A stretch of 43,218 bases of DNA from Planctomycetota bacterium (GTDB lineage: Bacteria > Planctomycetota > PUPC01 > JACPCR01). The notes below the pieces were generated by a model. The model had not been told where the DNA came from. It saw only the letters and a program-made list of their open reading frames with translations, and ran no database searches. This document shows positions 30,735 to 38,202 of the stretch, one piece after another. Position numbers and translations under genes: made by a program. The stretch spans positions 1 to 43,218 of the forward strand of contig JAQBXN010000068.1 in NCBI GenBank assembly GCA_027625095.1. The letters are read 5' to 3'. Numbering within the stretch: position 1 is the first letter of the stretch; each line of letters starts with the position of its first letter.

Positions 30735-30964
30735 TGCCCACTGATTTTCAAGAAGTTGCCGCGGAATGCCAGACTTGCCAGGCAAAGGTCATGCGCTGCA
30801 AGCACAATTACTTCTCGGATGAGGAAAAGGAGATCCACACCTGGGAACATCGCTGCAAGGATTGCGGTTTCCGAGAGACCGGGGGGTTCCGTTCGGATGA
30901 GCCGGAGGATTGGCCGACAGAAGACCCCACTCATTGTCCGTTTTGTGGCAGGCCCGCAGGTTAG
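30734..30964 (+). CDS. Small zinc-ribbon-like protein
   Basis: A 76-residue protein with three Cys pairs: CQTCQAKVMRCKH, CKDCGF and CPFCGRPAG, and His residues near the first two. It probably binds one or two zinc ions. Its ATG overlaps the phhB stop (TAATG), so it is translationally coupled to phhB. The function and family are not recognised. Confidence 0.6.
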   Translation: MPTDFQEVAAECQTCQAKVMRCKHNYFSDEEKEIHTWEHRCKDCGFRETGGFRSDEPEDWPTEDPTHCPFCGRPAG

Positions 30965-31015
30965 TCACTGCTTTTGACGTTGAAGGACATTCTTACTCAT
31001 TTGGCTATTCCCGAA

Positions 31016-34000
31016 TCAGCGCAATATGAGATACCCGCCCTTGCTGCTTCCTCCGGCCCAGCGAAGGGTGCCTGCGACCACATCCTCTTCCTCACGGTCG
31101 ACGTCGGTCCAGTAGAGGTCAAACCCGATGACATCGCCTTTCCTGGCAGTTACTTTCAATGCTTCCCACGGCACGGCCAACTCGGTGCGTATGCGCTTGT
31201 CATCCACTTTTGAATGGATATCGAGTTCCTGTTCAGTGCCCTTCGTGACAATAGCCGCCCCGCCCTTGCCGTCCTTTGGTCGCACCCTGATTTCTGTACC
31301 TGCAGTCACCAGGCGAATGCTCTCGCCGTTTGCGGCTTCAAGAATCGGCTGGTCGTCTTCGAGCGTCATCTGCACGTATAGATGGGTATCGTTCCAGGCG
31401 ACTCTGAAAACAGCCCGAGCATCGAGGGAATAGGATGCGTAACTGAAATACTCACCGCCCTCGAAGATCTGGGTGGTCGAACGACCGAAACGTGCCCATG
31501 CCCAGTCGTATGCAATGGTTGAATTGGGCAGGCTCTGCCATTCGTCAAAGTTACCGTCAATGGTCAATTTGCCTGCGTCGGCAGGATGCAGCCAGAGCCA
31601 GTCGTCCATGGCGTATTCCGCGCCGTCTTCACTCCGGAGCGTGGCGCGAAACTGGCCATCTTCAATACCCAGAGGGCCCTGATGAAGGGGAAGCGAGACT
31701 GTCTTTGCCTTGCCTGCATCGATGTCCCCCGCGCTGGCGATCGGTTGTGGAAAAATCCATTGGGCACCGATGGAAACAGGCTTGTTGAGGGGCGAACGCA
31801 AATCAAGGCTTGCATTCTTGAGAGCAGCTCCGGTACGGTTGGTGATGGTTAGACTGAGGCGCGGCCCATCTTTCGAGCCTACGACTTCCGGGGTGATTTC
31901 GATGGGCAGGCCCGGCGCTGATACGCTTGAAAGCATCTTGATGAAATCTTCGCGGCTCAACCCGCGATTCATGATAAAGACTGGTTCTTCATCGAGCAGA
32001 AAACGGATCCCGGCGGCTGTCTGCTGAACATCGGGCAGGGGATTCCAATACATGTCGAGCACCTCGACGGATGCAGCGGAACTGCCGAGCCTGAGGTTTT
32101 CGAATCGCCGGCGCGTCTCTTTCCAGTGGTGATCGTATTCTTCAATTGCTGTCGACCAGGTAACGGCGCCAAGCTGGTCCCCGTTGCGGAACAGATAGGC
32201 AAGAACCCCGGTGTCGCCAAGTTTCACATCGCCTTCAGGAATCGCATCGGCCAGCAAGGTACCCATGACCGCAAAGGTAGCTCCCCATGGAATAGGCGTG
32301 CCATCGTAATCGCAGAGCGGTTTATTCTGGCCGTAGTGGCGGCCGTCGTTCCGCAATACGCCGGCGTAGTGTCCGGCGATTTTGAGATCCTGCACCAGGA
32401 GCAGGTAAATCATCTGTCTGGCCATCCAAGCGGCTTTGTATCTTGGAGACTCGTAGGTGTAGAGAGTGTGGTACATCGAATGGGTCGGCGGCCGCTGCCC
32501 CACTCCGTAACAGACCCAGGTCTTGTTGTAACGTTCGCAGAGGTGCTTCACGCGTTTGCTCTCCCAGTGATGAAAGTCAAAGGTAGAGCCTCCGAAAAAA
32601 TCTACTTCTTTTACGTCCACCATTTTTAAAAGTTCTTCGGTGAACTCAGGAGTTCCGCTCAGCCCGACTTTCACGTTCGGAGCTTGTTCGTTGACCGCCT
32701 CGATGGTGGCATTCACTACGGGGGCGAACTGTTCCGGAGCCCAGCTTAGTTCGGCCTCATCGTCCACACACCAGTAACCGATCATGTCCTTGTAATGGGA
32801 GGCAACGCGCCCGACGTAGTCCTTCCACTGCTTCAGTTCGGGCGAGAAAGTATGGCCACCCCGCACGGTTCGAAAATTCTGGTTGGCCTCCGACTTCATG
32901 AACGGCGGAATACGATGCGGCCAGAAACAGGTCACCGCGCTCATGCCGAATTTCTTCGGCAACTGCACCGCCTCATCGGCCCATTGCCAGAGGTCTGGCT
33001 TGGGGTGCACGTATTCGACCGCAGCGCCTGCCACGCGGGTCTTGCAGGTGAGGGTCCACTTGAGGCCGAGGCGGGACTTCAAACGCAGTTCCTGTTCATT
33101 GAACGAGATGTTCGCTCCGAGTTGGTGACGCGTTTCTCCTTCGGGCGGGTTTGGCATTCTTACATATACGGTTTCGCCCTCCGGCAGTTCACGGCCATCG
33201 ACGGCGTAAACCACGGAGAAGATGCCACGGACGGGGGGAATGATCGCCATCGGTTTCCGTAACGTCTGCCCCGGCTCAATACGAACCGCCTCGGTTTTAC
33301 CTTCTGCAATGATCTGATCCCGGACGTCGACAATGCGGTATTTCAGACTGGCAGATTCCGCCTTGGCGCCGCTGTTATGAAACCAGACATCGAGCGTTTT
33401 TTGATCTTCGTAGGTGATGTTGCCGACCTGCCCGGTTCTGAGTCCGCATTCGATGGATGCAGCCGGTACGTAAGGCGTGGCTTCGTTGCCTTTCTCAAAT
33501 TGCAGTGCGTCCACCCATATCTGGTCGGTATTGATGCACTTGATGTAATACCAGCCTTTGGTGAGTGGTCCGGAAATCGAGAGACGCTGCCAGGCCTCCC
33601 CGGCGGTTCCCGTCTTGTTCAGTACTGGTTTGATCGGGATAGTCCCACCACGAAATGGCTCAAGGCTGTCGTGCTCCACGTGGATGAGTTCCAGAGAAAC
33701 CGGCCCGCTGCCCCGGACGTATGCTGAGAGCGTGACGTCTGAACCTTCGGGCAGATAGCACGGCCGGCTGAAGGGACTTTTCTTAGCCGGCACTTTTAAT
33801 GAATAGCTGCCATGAAACGGGTTCGTCTTATCGAGGTCCTCATCAGTAAAAACGTAAGGCTGGCCATACCCGCCAAAGCTCCATCCATCGTTCATGCCGA
33901 GTTCGAGGGAGGAATTCGGCCACATATTCTTCCGGCCTTCCTTCTCGTTGAGCACTATGGGCTGAAGATCGGGGTTGCCGATGGCACGAGGGGTCTCCTG

Positions 34001-34639
34001 ATCGTCGGCGGCGAACGCCGGGCGTGGAGGGATAGCATCGGCAGGCAGCCCATCTCTAAGAAATGTTTCAGCCTCCACCGGGGGCGGCGATTTTTCGTTC
34101 AGATCATTTGTCAGGTACAGCGTATCGATCCAGATGCTTCTATTCTTCGTTTCGTACATGGCGCCGTGACCGTGACCGCCGAATGTGAGAGCGGTGAATG
34201 AGACTTCGGCCACCGGCTGTTTCAGCTCAACGTCCTGTTCAGCCTGCCAGACAAATTTCCTGTCGCCCTTCACCCATGTGAACACAAGCTCCTGCCCGCC
34301 CAGTGCCACTCTTACCGAGGTCGGCTTTCCCTCTTCAAAGTGTCTTGGGCCAAGAGTGCGCAGGAACGCCTTGTATTTGCCTGCCGGCACAGGATTATTC
34401 AGCTTCTGCGAGATGGTGCGGTTCGTCGCATTCTCATGAATCGCCGCGTGGCATGTGCGGCCAGGCGCCCCGTAATAACGGCAGGTAGAAATGCGGGCGT
34501 ACCAACCATCCAGCATTTCATTGTCCCAGGCGAGCCGCTCCAGGCCCTGGCAGTCTTCGGCCTCTATATAAATACGTGTTGGGCCCTCTTCGGCCCTTAA
34601 CTGTGAGAATATGAAAAGAAGCATTCCTTGAAGCAGCAT
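31016..34639 (-). CDS. Large secreted glycosidase-like protein with C-terminal CBM9-like domain
   Basis: A 1207-residue protein from ATG 34639 (MLLQGMLLFIFSQLRAEE, signal peptide); the frame is open to 34717 but no better start is seen. N-terminal beta-sandwich (about 20-160: RIYIEAEDCQGLERLAWDN), a CBM4/9-like jelly roll (about 240-380), a beta linker, a TIM-barrel region (about 500-860) with GYWCVDDEAELSW (W623-E628) as the likely acid/base site, and a C-terminal CBM9/DOMON-like domain (about 1020-1207: KLTIDGNFDEWQSL ... LRWAGGSSKGGYLILR). It resembles the gene at 21830 in order of domains. Likely exported; substrate unknown. Convergent with the zinc-ribbon gene. Confidence 0.72.
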   Translation of the reverse strand: MLLQGMLLFIFSQLRAEEGPTRIYIEAEDCQGLERLAWDNEMLDGWYARISTCRYYGAPGRTCHAAIHENATNRTISQKLNNPVPAGKYKAFLRTLGPRHFEEGKPTSVRVALGGQELVFTWVKGDRKFVWQAEQDVELKQPVAEVSFTALTFGGHGHGAMYETKNRSIWIDTLYLTNDLNEKSPPPVEAETFLRDGLPADAIPPRPAFAADDQETPRAIGNPDLQPIVLNEKEGRKNMWPNSSLELGMNDGWSFGGYGQPYVFTDEDLDKTNPFHGSYSLKVPAKKSPFSRPCYLPEGSDVTLSAYVRGSGPVSLELIHVEHDSLEPFRGGTIPIKPVLNKTGTAGEAWQRLSISGPLTKGWYYIKCINTDQIWVDALQFEKGNEATPYVPAASIECGLRTGQVGNITYEDQKTLDVWFHNSGAKAESASLKYRIVDVRDQIIAEGKTEAVRIEPGQTLRKPMAIIPPVRGIFSVVYAVDGRELPEGETVYVRMPNPPEGETRHQLGANISFNEQELRLKSRLGLKWTLTCKTRVAGAAVEYVHPKPDLWQWADEAVQLPKKFGMSAVTCFWPHRIPPFMKSEANQNFRTVRGGHTFSPELKQWKDYVGRVASHYKDMIGYWCVDDEAELSWAPEQFAPVVNATIEAVNEQAPNVKVGLSGTPEFTEELLKMVDVKEVDFFGGSTFDFHHWESKRVKHLCERYNKTWVCYGVGQRPPTHSMYHTLYTYESPRYKAAWMARQMIYLLLVQDLKIAGHYAGVLRNDGRHYGQNKPLCDYDGTPIPWGATFAVMGTLLADAIPEGDVKLGDTGVLAYLFRNGDQLGAVTWSTAIEEYDHHWKETRRRFENLRLGSSAASVEVLDMYWNPLPDVQQTAAGIRFLLDEEPVFIMNRGLSREDFIKMLSSVSAPGLPIEITPEVVGSKDGPRLSLTITNRTGAALKNASLDLRSPLNKPVSIGAQWIFPQPIASAGDIDAGKAKTVSLPLHQGPLGIEDGQFRATLRSEDGAEYAMDDWLWLHPADAGKLTIDGNFDEWQSLPNSTIAYDWAWARFGRSTTQIFEGGEYFSYASYSLDARAVFRVAWNDTHLYVQMTLEDDQPILEAANGESIRLVTAGTEIRVRPKDGKGGAAIVTKGTEQELDIHSKVDDKRIRTELAVPWEALKVTARKGDVIGFDLYWTDVDREEEDVVAGTLRWAGGSSKGGYLILR

Positions 34640-34730
34640 GTTGCCGTACCTCTGGTCGCTAGTGGAATTTTGGGAAGGGTTACTTGTTAGTGGAATGCCC
34701 GGGAAAATCAAGGCCAATCTCGACAGGCTA

Positions 34731-34784
34731 TCCGGCCCATACCCCCTGAGTTGACGATCCCTGATCCCCCCTGGATGGGCCGGA
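34731..34784. promoter_or_regulatory. 10-bp inverted repeat in the divergent promoter region
   Basis: TCCGGCCCAT (34731-34740) and ATGGGCCGGA (34775-34784) are exact reverse complements 34 bases apart, midway between the starts of the divergent genes at 34639 and 34922. An inner GATC-CCT-GATC palindrome lies in the loop. It could be an operator with two half-sites or an RNA stem-loop. Confidence 0.4.
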
Positions 34785-34921
34785 AAGCAGTCTCAAGCCA
34801 TCCTCGCCGTCCAGCCGGACAAACACTTCTCCACCTCACATCAATTGCACTCTCGGGTTGGATCGGCGAAATTCTGCACTCGCGGCAGAAACAGAACTCA
34901 CCGAATCGACAAGGAGCGCTG

Positions 34922-35842
34922 ATGAATAAGTTGATTACACACCTTTGCGCCTTGACCATCCTGCTTGCCTTCAATGTGCATGCGGAAGACGCCAAGCCGA
35001 TCAAAGCACTCATGATTACCGGTGGCGGCTACCATGACTACACCCGCCAGCAGCACATCCTGGCCGAGGGCCTGAGTGCCCGCGCGAACATTGAATGGAC
35101 CATCGAATTCGTAAAGAATGCGCCAGGCGGGTTGCCCGAAATCTTCACGAAGGAAGGCTGGGCCAAAGGCTATGACGTCATTCTCCACAATGAATGTTTC
35201 GCCAGTTACAGCGATCCAACGACCATCGAACGCATTGTCAATGATCACATCGAAGCCAAAGTCGGGGTCATTCTCATCCATTGCGCGATGCATACGTTTC
35301 GCGGCACCACGACCAGGGAGTGGGACAATCTTCAAGGGGTGCAGTCCAACCGGCACGGGGCGCAGTTCCCCATTTCAGTCAAGACCCTTGCTTCAGACAA
35401 TCCGATCATGAAAGGCGTACCGGCAGACTGGAAAACTCCGATGGGCGAGCTCTATCACACCAAGCTCCTCGAGAACGCAACAGCCCTCGCCGAAGGCACC
35501 AAAGACGGTGACCAGAAAACCGCCCAGGCATGTCTATGGACCAGCGAATACAAAGGCATCAAGACTTTTGGCTGCACGCTCGGCCACCACAATGTAACCA
35601 TGCTCGATCCCGTCTACCTCGATGTGGTCAGCCGGGGTGTTCTTTGGGTAGCCGGCAAACTGGGCCAGGATGGCAAACCTGTTGAGGGCTATGAAGGCAG
35701 CGGGAAGCTCTTCAGCGAAGAACGCCGCCAGGAGCTGCTGGGCGCCCAGCAACAGAAGAAGGAACAACCAGCCGCAAAGGCAACTGGAAAAGCCCAAATC
35801 AAAGTGCAACTGAATGTACCCGTCCTGAAAAAAGCTGAGTAG
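34922..35842 (+). CDS. Secreted ThuA-domain protein
   Basis: A 306-residue protein with a signal peptide (MNKLITHLCALTILLAFNVHA). The frame is open from 34751, but ATG 34922 is preceded by AAGGAGCGCTG and begins the signal peptide. The class I glutamine-amidotransferase-like ThuA fold follows: KALMITGGGYHDYTRQQHIL, YDVILHNECFASY, VGVILIHCAMHTFRG, DNPIMKGVPADW, TFGCTLGHHNVTMLDP. Relatives are tied to trehalose and other sugar use, but the catalytic activity is unclear. It is the first gene of a thuA-phyH-folC run. Confidence 0.82.
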   Translation: MNKLITHLCALTILLAFNVHAEDAKPIKALMITGGGYHDYTRQQHILAEGLSARANIEWTIEFVKNAPGGLPEIFTKEGWAKGYDVILHNECFASYSDPTTIERIVNDHIEAKVGVILIHCAMHTFRGTTTREWDNLQGVQSNRHGAQFPISVKTLASDNPIMKGVPADWKTPMGELYHTKLLENATALAEGTKDGDQKTAQACLWTSEYKGIKTFGCTLGHHNVTMLDPVYLDVVSRGVLWVAGKLGQDGKPVEGYEGSGKLFSEERRQELLGAQQQKKEQPAAKATGKAQIKVQLNVPVLKKAE

Positions 35843-35847
35843 AAAAA

Positions 35848-36693
35848 ATGCACACCTTATCCGAAAGCCAAATCGATCAATTCAACAACGAAGGCTACCT
35901 GGTCATTAACAACCTGGTTCCAGACCGCATCGTTGAGCCGTTGATCGATGAAATTTCTGAAACGATCGACACTATTGCTGAGGAGCTCTACGCCAAAGGC
36001 GTGATCAAAGACAAAATTGAGGGCGAGGGCTTTGAGACCCGCATGGTCGGCCTGCACGCGCAGAGCGAGGAGTTTTATCACCGCGTTTTCTGTGGCCGGC
36101 TTCACGGGCCGAAGTTCTTTCAATTTTTGACATGCAACGAGATTCTCAACGTTGCCGAAGATTTCGTCGGCCCGGACCTGCTGAACTGCGGGATTTATCG
36201 TCTGCGGCCGAAGCTCCCCGACCACGCCAACACCGTAGTCAATTGGCATCAGGATGCCGGCTACGCCCGTGAAGACTGCCGCAGCACCTATTCCATCGCG
36301 TTCTGGATTCCGCTGACCGATGCCGAACTCGATCGGGGCTGCATGTGGGTCATCCCAAAGGCTCACAAACTTGGGTACATCAATCACGGCCGGGGCGAAC
36401 ACTATCTGCAGATCGACATGGAGCCGCTTAACGATTTCGAACAGATCCCCGTGCCGATGAAGAAGGGCGACGCGCTCCTCCTGCACCACCTGCTCCCGCA
36501 CAGTTCCAGGGGCCATACTCGTAACGTCATGCGCTGGTCTGTCGATACTCGCTACCAGGTGCCGACAATGCCTACCGGATTTGGCGAAGCACCGTTCCTC
36601 TGCCGAAGCACCCGCTGGCCGGATCGCGTGGTGACTGATCCCGACGATTTCGCCCGGCGCAGAGTAGAACGCATTCATGAAACTTTTGAATAG
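35848..36693 (+). CDS. Phytanoyl-CoA dioxygenase (PhyH) family protein
   Basis: A 281-residue Fe(II)/2-oxoglutarate oxygenase. Iron motif VNWHQDAGYARED (about residues 130-142) and distal segment LLHHLLPHSSRGHTRNVMRWSVDTRYQ-like text (about 210-235; His and Arg ligands present). The start ATG is five bases after the ThuA stop and so is co-translated with it. Substrate unknown. Differs clearly from the PhyH protein at 13564. Confidence 0.9.
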   Translation: MHTLSESQIDQFNNEGYLVINNLVPDRIVEPLIDEISETIDTIAEELYAKGVIKDKIEGEGFETRMVGLHAQSEEFYHRVFCGRLHGPKFFQFLTCNEILNVAEDFVGPDLLNCGIYRLRPKLPDHANTVVNWHQDAGYAREDCRSTYSIAFWIPLTDAELDRGCMWVIPKAHKLGYINHGRGEHYLQIDMEPLNDFEQIPVPMKKGDALLLHHLLPHSSRGHTRNVMRWSVDTRYQVPTMPTGFGEAPFLCRSTRWPDRVVTDPDDFARRRVERIHETFE

Positions 36694-36708
36694 CGGCGCA
36701 ACCCTCTG

Positions 36709-38022
36709 ATGGCCGCACTCGACTACCTCTACCGCTTCACAAACTACGAGAACCTGGGGCGGTACAAATACTCGCGCACCACGTTCGATCTTGAACGAAT
36801 GCGTGACCTGCTCGGCTGGTGCGGGCATCCGGATCGAGCCGTCCCGTTGCGCATCCACGTGGCCGGCACAAAAGGGAAGGGCAGCACCACGCTCCTGACC
36901 GCGGCCATTCTGCAGGAGGCCGGCTGGCGGGCCGGAACGTACACGTCTCCACATCTGGAAGACATTCGTGAACGCATCGCGGTAGACGGCAACTGGATCA
37001 CCCCGTCGGCTCTCGACGAACACATCGACGCGCTCCGGGAATATCTCGATATGCCGCGAGAAACTCTGTCTCCGACATTCTTCGACATCATGACCACCAT
37101 CGCATTCCGCGAATTTGCCCGTCAGGATTGCGATGCCGCGGTGATCGAGGTGGGCCTTGGCGGCCGGCTCGATTCGACCAATGTCATCGAACCTACCATT
37201 ACCGCAATCACCCCGGTACATTACGACCACATGGACAAACTTGGGAACACGCTCTCAGAGATAGCGTACGAGAAGGCCGGCATCCTTAAGCCTGGCGTGC
37301 CAGCGATTGTCGGGCCGCAATCCCCAGAAGCTGCAGAGGTCATTCGACGCCGCGCCGCCAGGCTTGGCATTCCGGTATGGTGGTTTGGTAAAGAGATACA
37401 GGTCGTCCTGATCGATGAGCAGTACTTTGATGTTGTGACCCCCGTTCGCGAGCATCGCGGCCTGCGCCTCCCTGCTGCAGGGGTTCACCAGAGAGAAAAT
37501 GCAGCCACAGCCATTGGTCTCTGCGATTGGCTGAACGAGAATCAGAAGCGGCCGATCACCCGGCAACACATTCAATCGGCCTTATCAGGAATTCAACTTC
37601 CCGGTCGGATCGAGCTTTTCGATATGCGCCGGCCACGAATCATTCTTGACAGCGCGCATAATGCCATCTCGGCCGGTGCACTCGCCCAGACACTCAAAGC
37701 TTCCTTTCAATACGAGCGGCTCTACCTCGTCCTGGGAATCTCATCAGACAAAGCCGTTCATTCGGTTCTGGAAGCACTGGCGCCACTCGCCTACAAGATT
37801 ATCGCCACCGCCGCTCCGAGCCCCAGGGCAATGTCACCTGGGGAACTCGCGCAGGCAGTAACGCAGACGACCGGAGAATCTGTACGCAGCTTCGAACGGC
37901 CGGTAGAAGCCCTCCAGACAGCGATTCTGGAAGCAACGGATGATGACCTGATTGTCATTGCCGGTTCGTTTTTCCTTGCCGGTGACTTGCGCCCGGTCCT
38001 TCGCAAACTGGGCTACTCCTGA
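36709..38022 (+). CDS. folC: Folylpolyglutamate/dihydrofolate synthase
   Basis: A 437-residue Mur-ligase-family protein. The P-loop is HVAGTKGKGSTTLLTAAIL (about 48-66), then YTSPHLEDIRERI, AVIEVGLGGRLDSTNVI and MDKLGNTLSEIAYEKAGILK. The C-terminal domain has IILDSAHNAISAGAL, with DSAHN for the usual DGAHN. It adds glutamate to dihydropteroate and folates. It follows the PhyH gene by 15 bases and lacks a clear ribosome site. Confidence 0.94.
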   Translation: MAALDYLYRFTNYENLGRYKYSRTTFDLERMRDLLGWCGHPDRAVPLRIHVAGTKGKGSTTLLTAAILQEAGWRAGTYTSPHLEDIRERIAVDGNWITPSALDEHIDALREYLDMPRETLSPTFFDIMTTIAFREFARQDCDAAVIEVGLGGRLDSTNVIEPTITAITPVHYDHMDKLGNTLSEIAYEKAGILKPGVPAIVGPQSPEAAEVIRRRAARLGIPVWWFGKEIQVVLIDEQYFDVVTPVREHRGLRLPAAGVHQRENAATAIGLCDWLNENQKRPITRQHIQSALSGIQLPGRIELFDMRRPRIILDSAHNAISAGALAQTLKASFQYERLYLVLGISSDKAVHSVLEALAPLAYKIIATAAPSPRAMSPGELAQAVTQTTGESVRSFERPVEALQTAILEATDDDLIVIAGSFFLAGDLRPVLRKLGYS

Positions 38023-38130
38023 CGGCGAAACTACCCATTACCCACATCAACGGGGCCGGGAAGGAGTTACCTGCGAAAATGAAAGTAAACAGCCCCGCAC
38101 CCGACAAGAAGTGACCTCCCACTTACAACG

Positions 38131-38149
38131 CCTGACGAATCAGGATCTT
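38131..38149 (+). terminator. Weak terminator-like hairpin after folC
   Basis: CCTGA and TCAGG form a 5-bp stem around CGAA (38131-38144), followed by ATCTTT. It is 108 bases after the folC stop and short; it could be chance. Confidence 0.28.
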
Positions 38150-38160
38150 TAATCGTGTAA

Positions 38161-38202
38161 CATCATCCACCATTCCCACACTCCCACACTCCAACTCCGA
38201 CA
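38161..38202 (+). repeat. G-poor CCCACACTC leader before the gene at 38203
   Basis: Two direct CCCACACTC words and similar variants, almost free of G, run up to the TTG start at 38203. Same word family as the argA leader (4261-4320). No Shine-Dalgarno motif. Confidence 0.65.

Noticed and set aside
35857..37230. Long minus-strand open frame (457 codons) across the PhyH and folC genes
   Set aside because: It is antisense to two clearly recognised plus-strand genes and its translation shows no family motifs; high GC third positions open such shadow frames.
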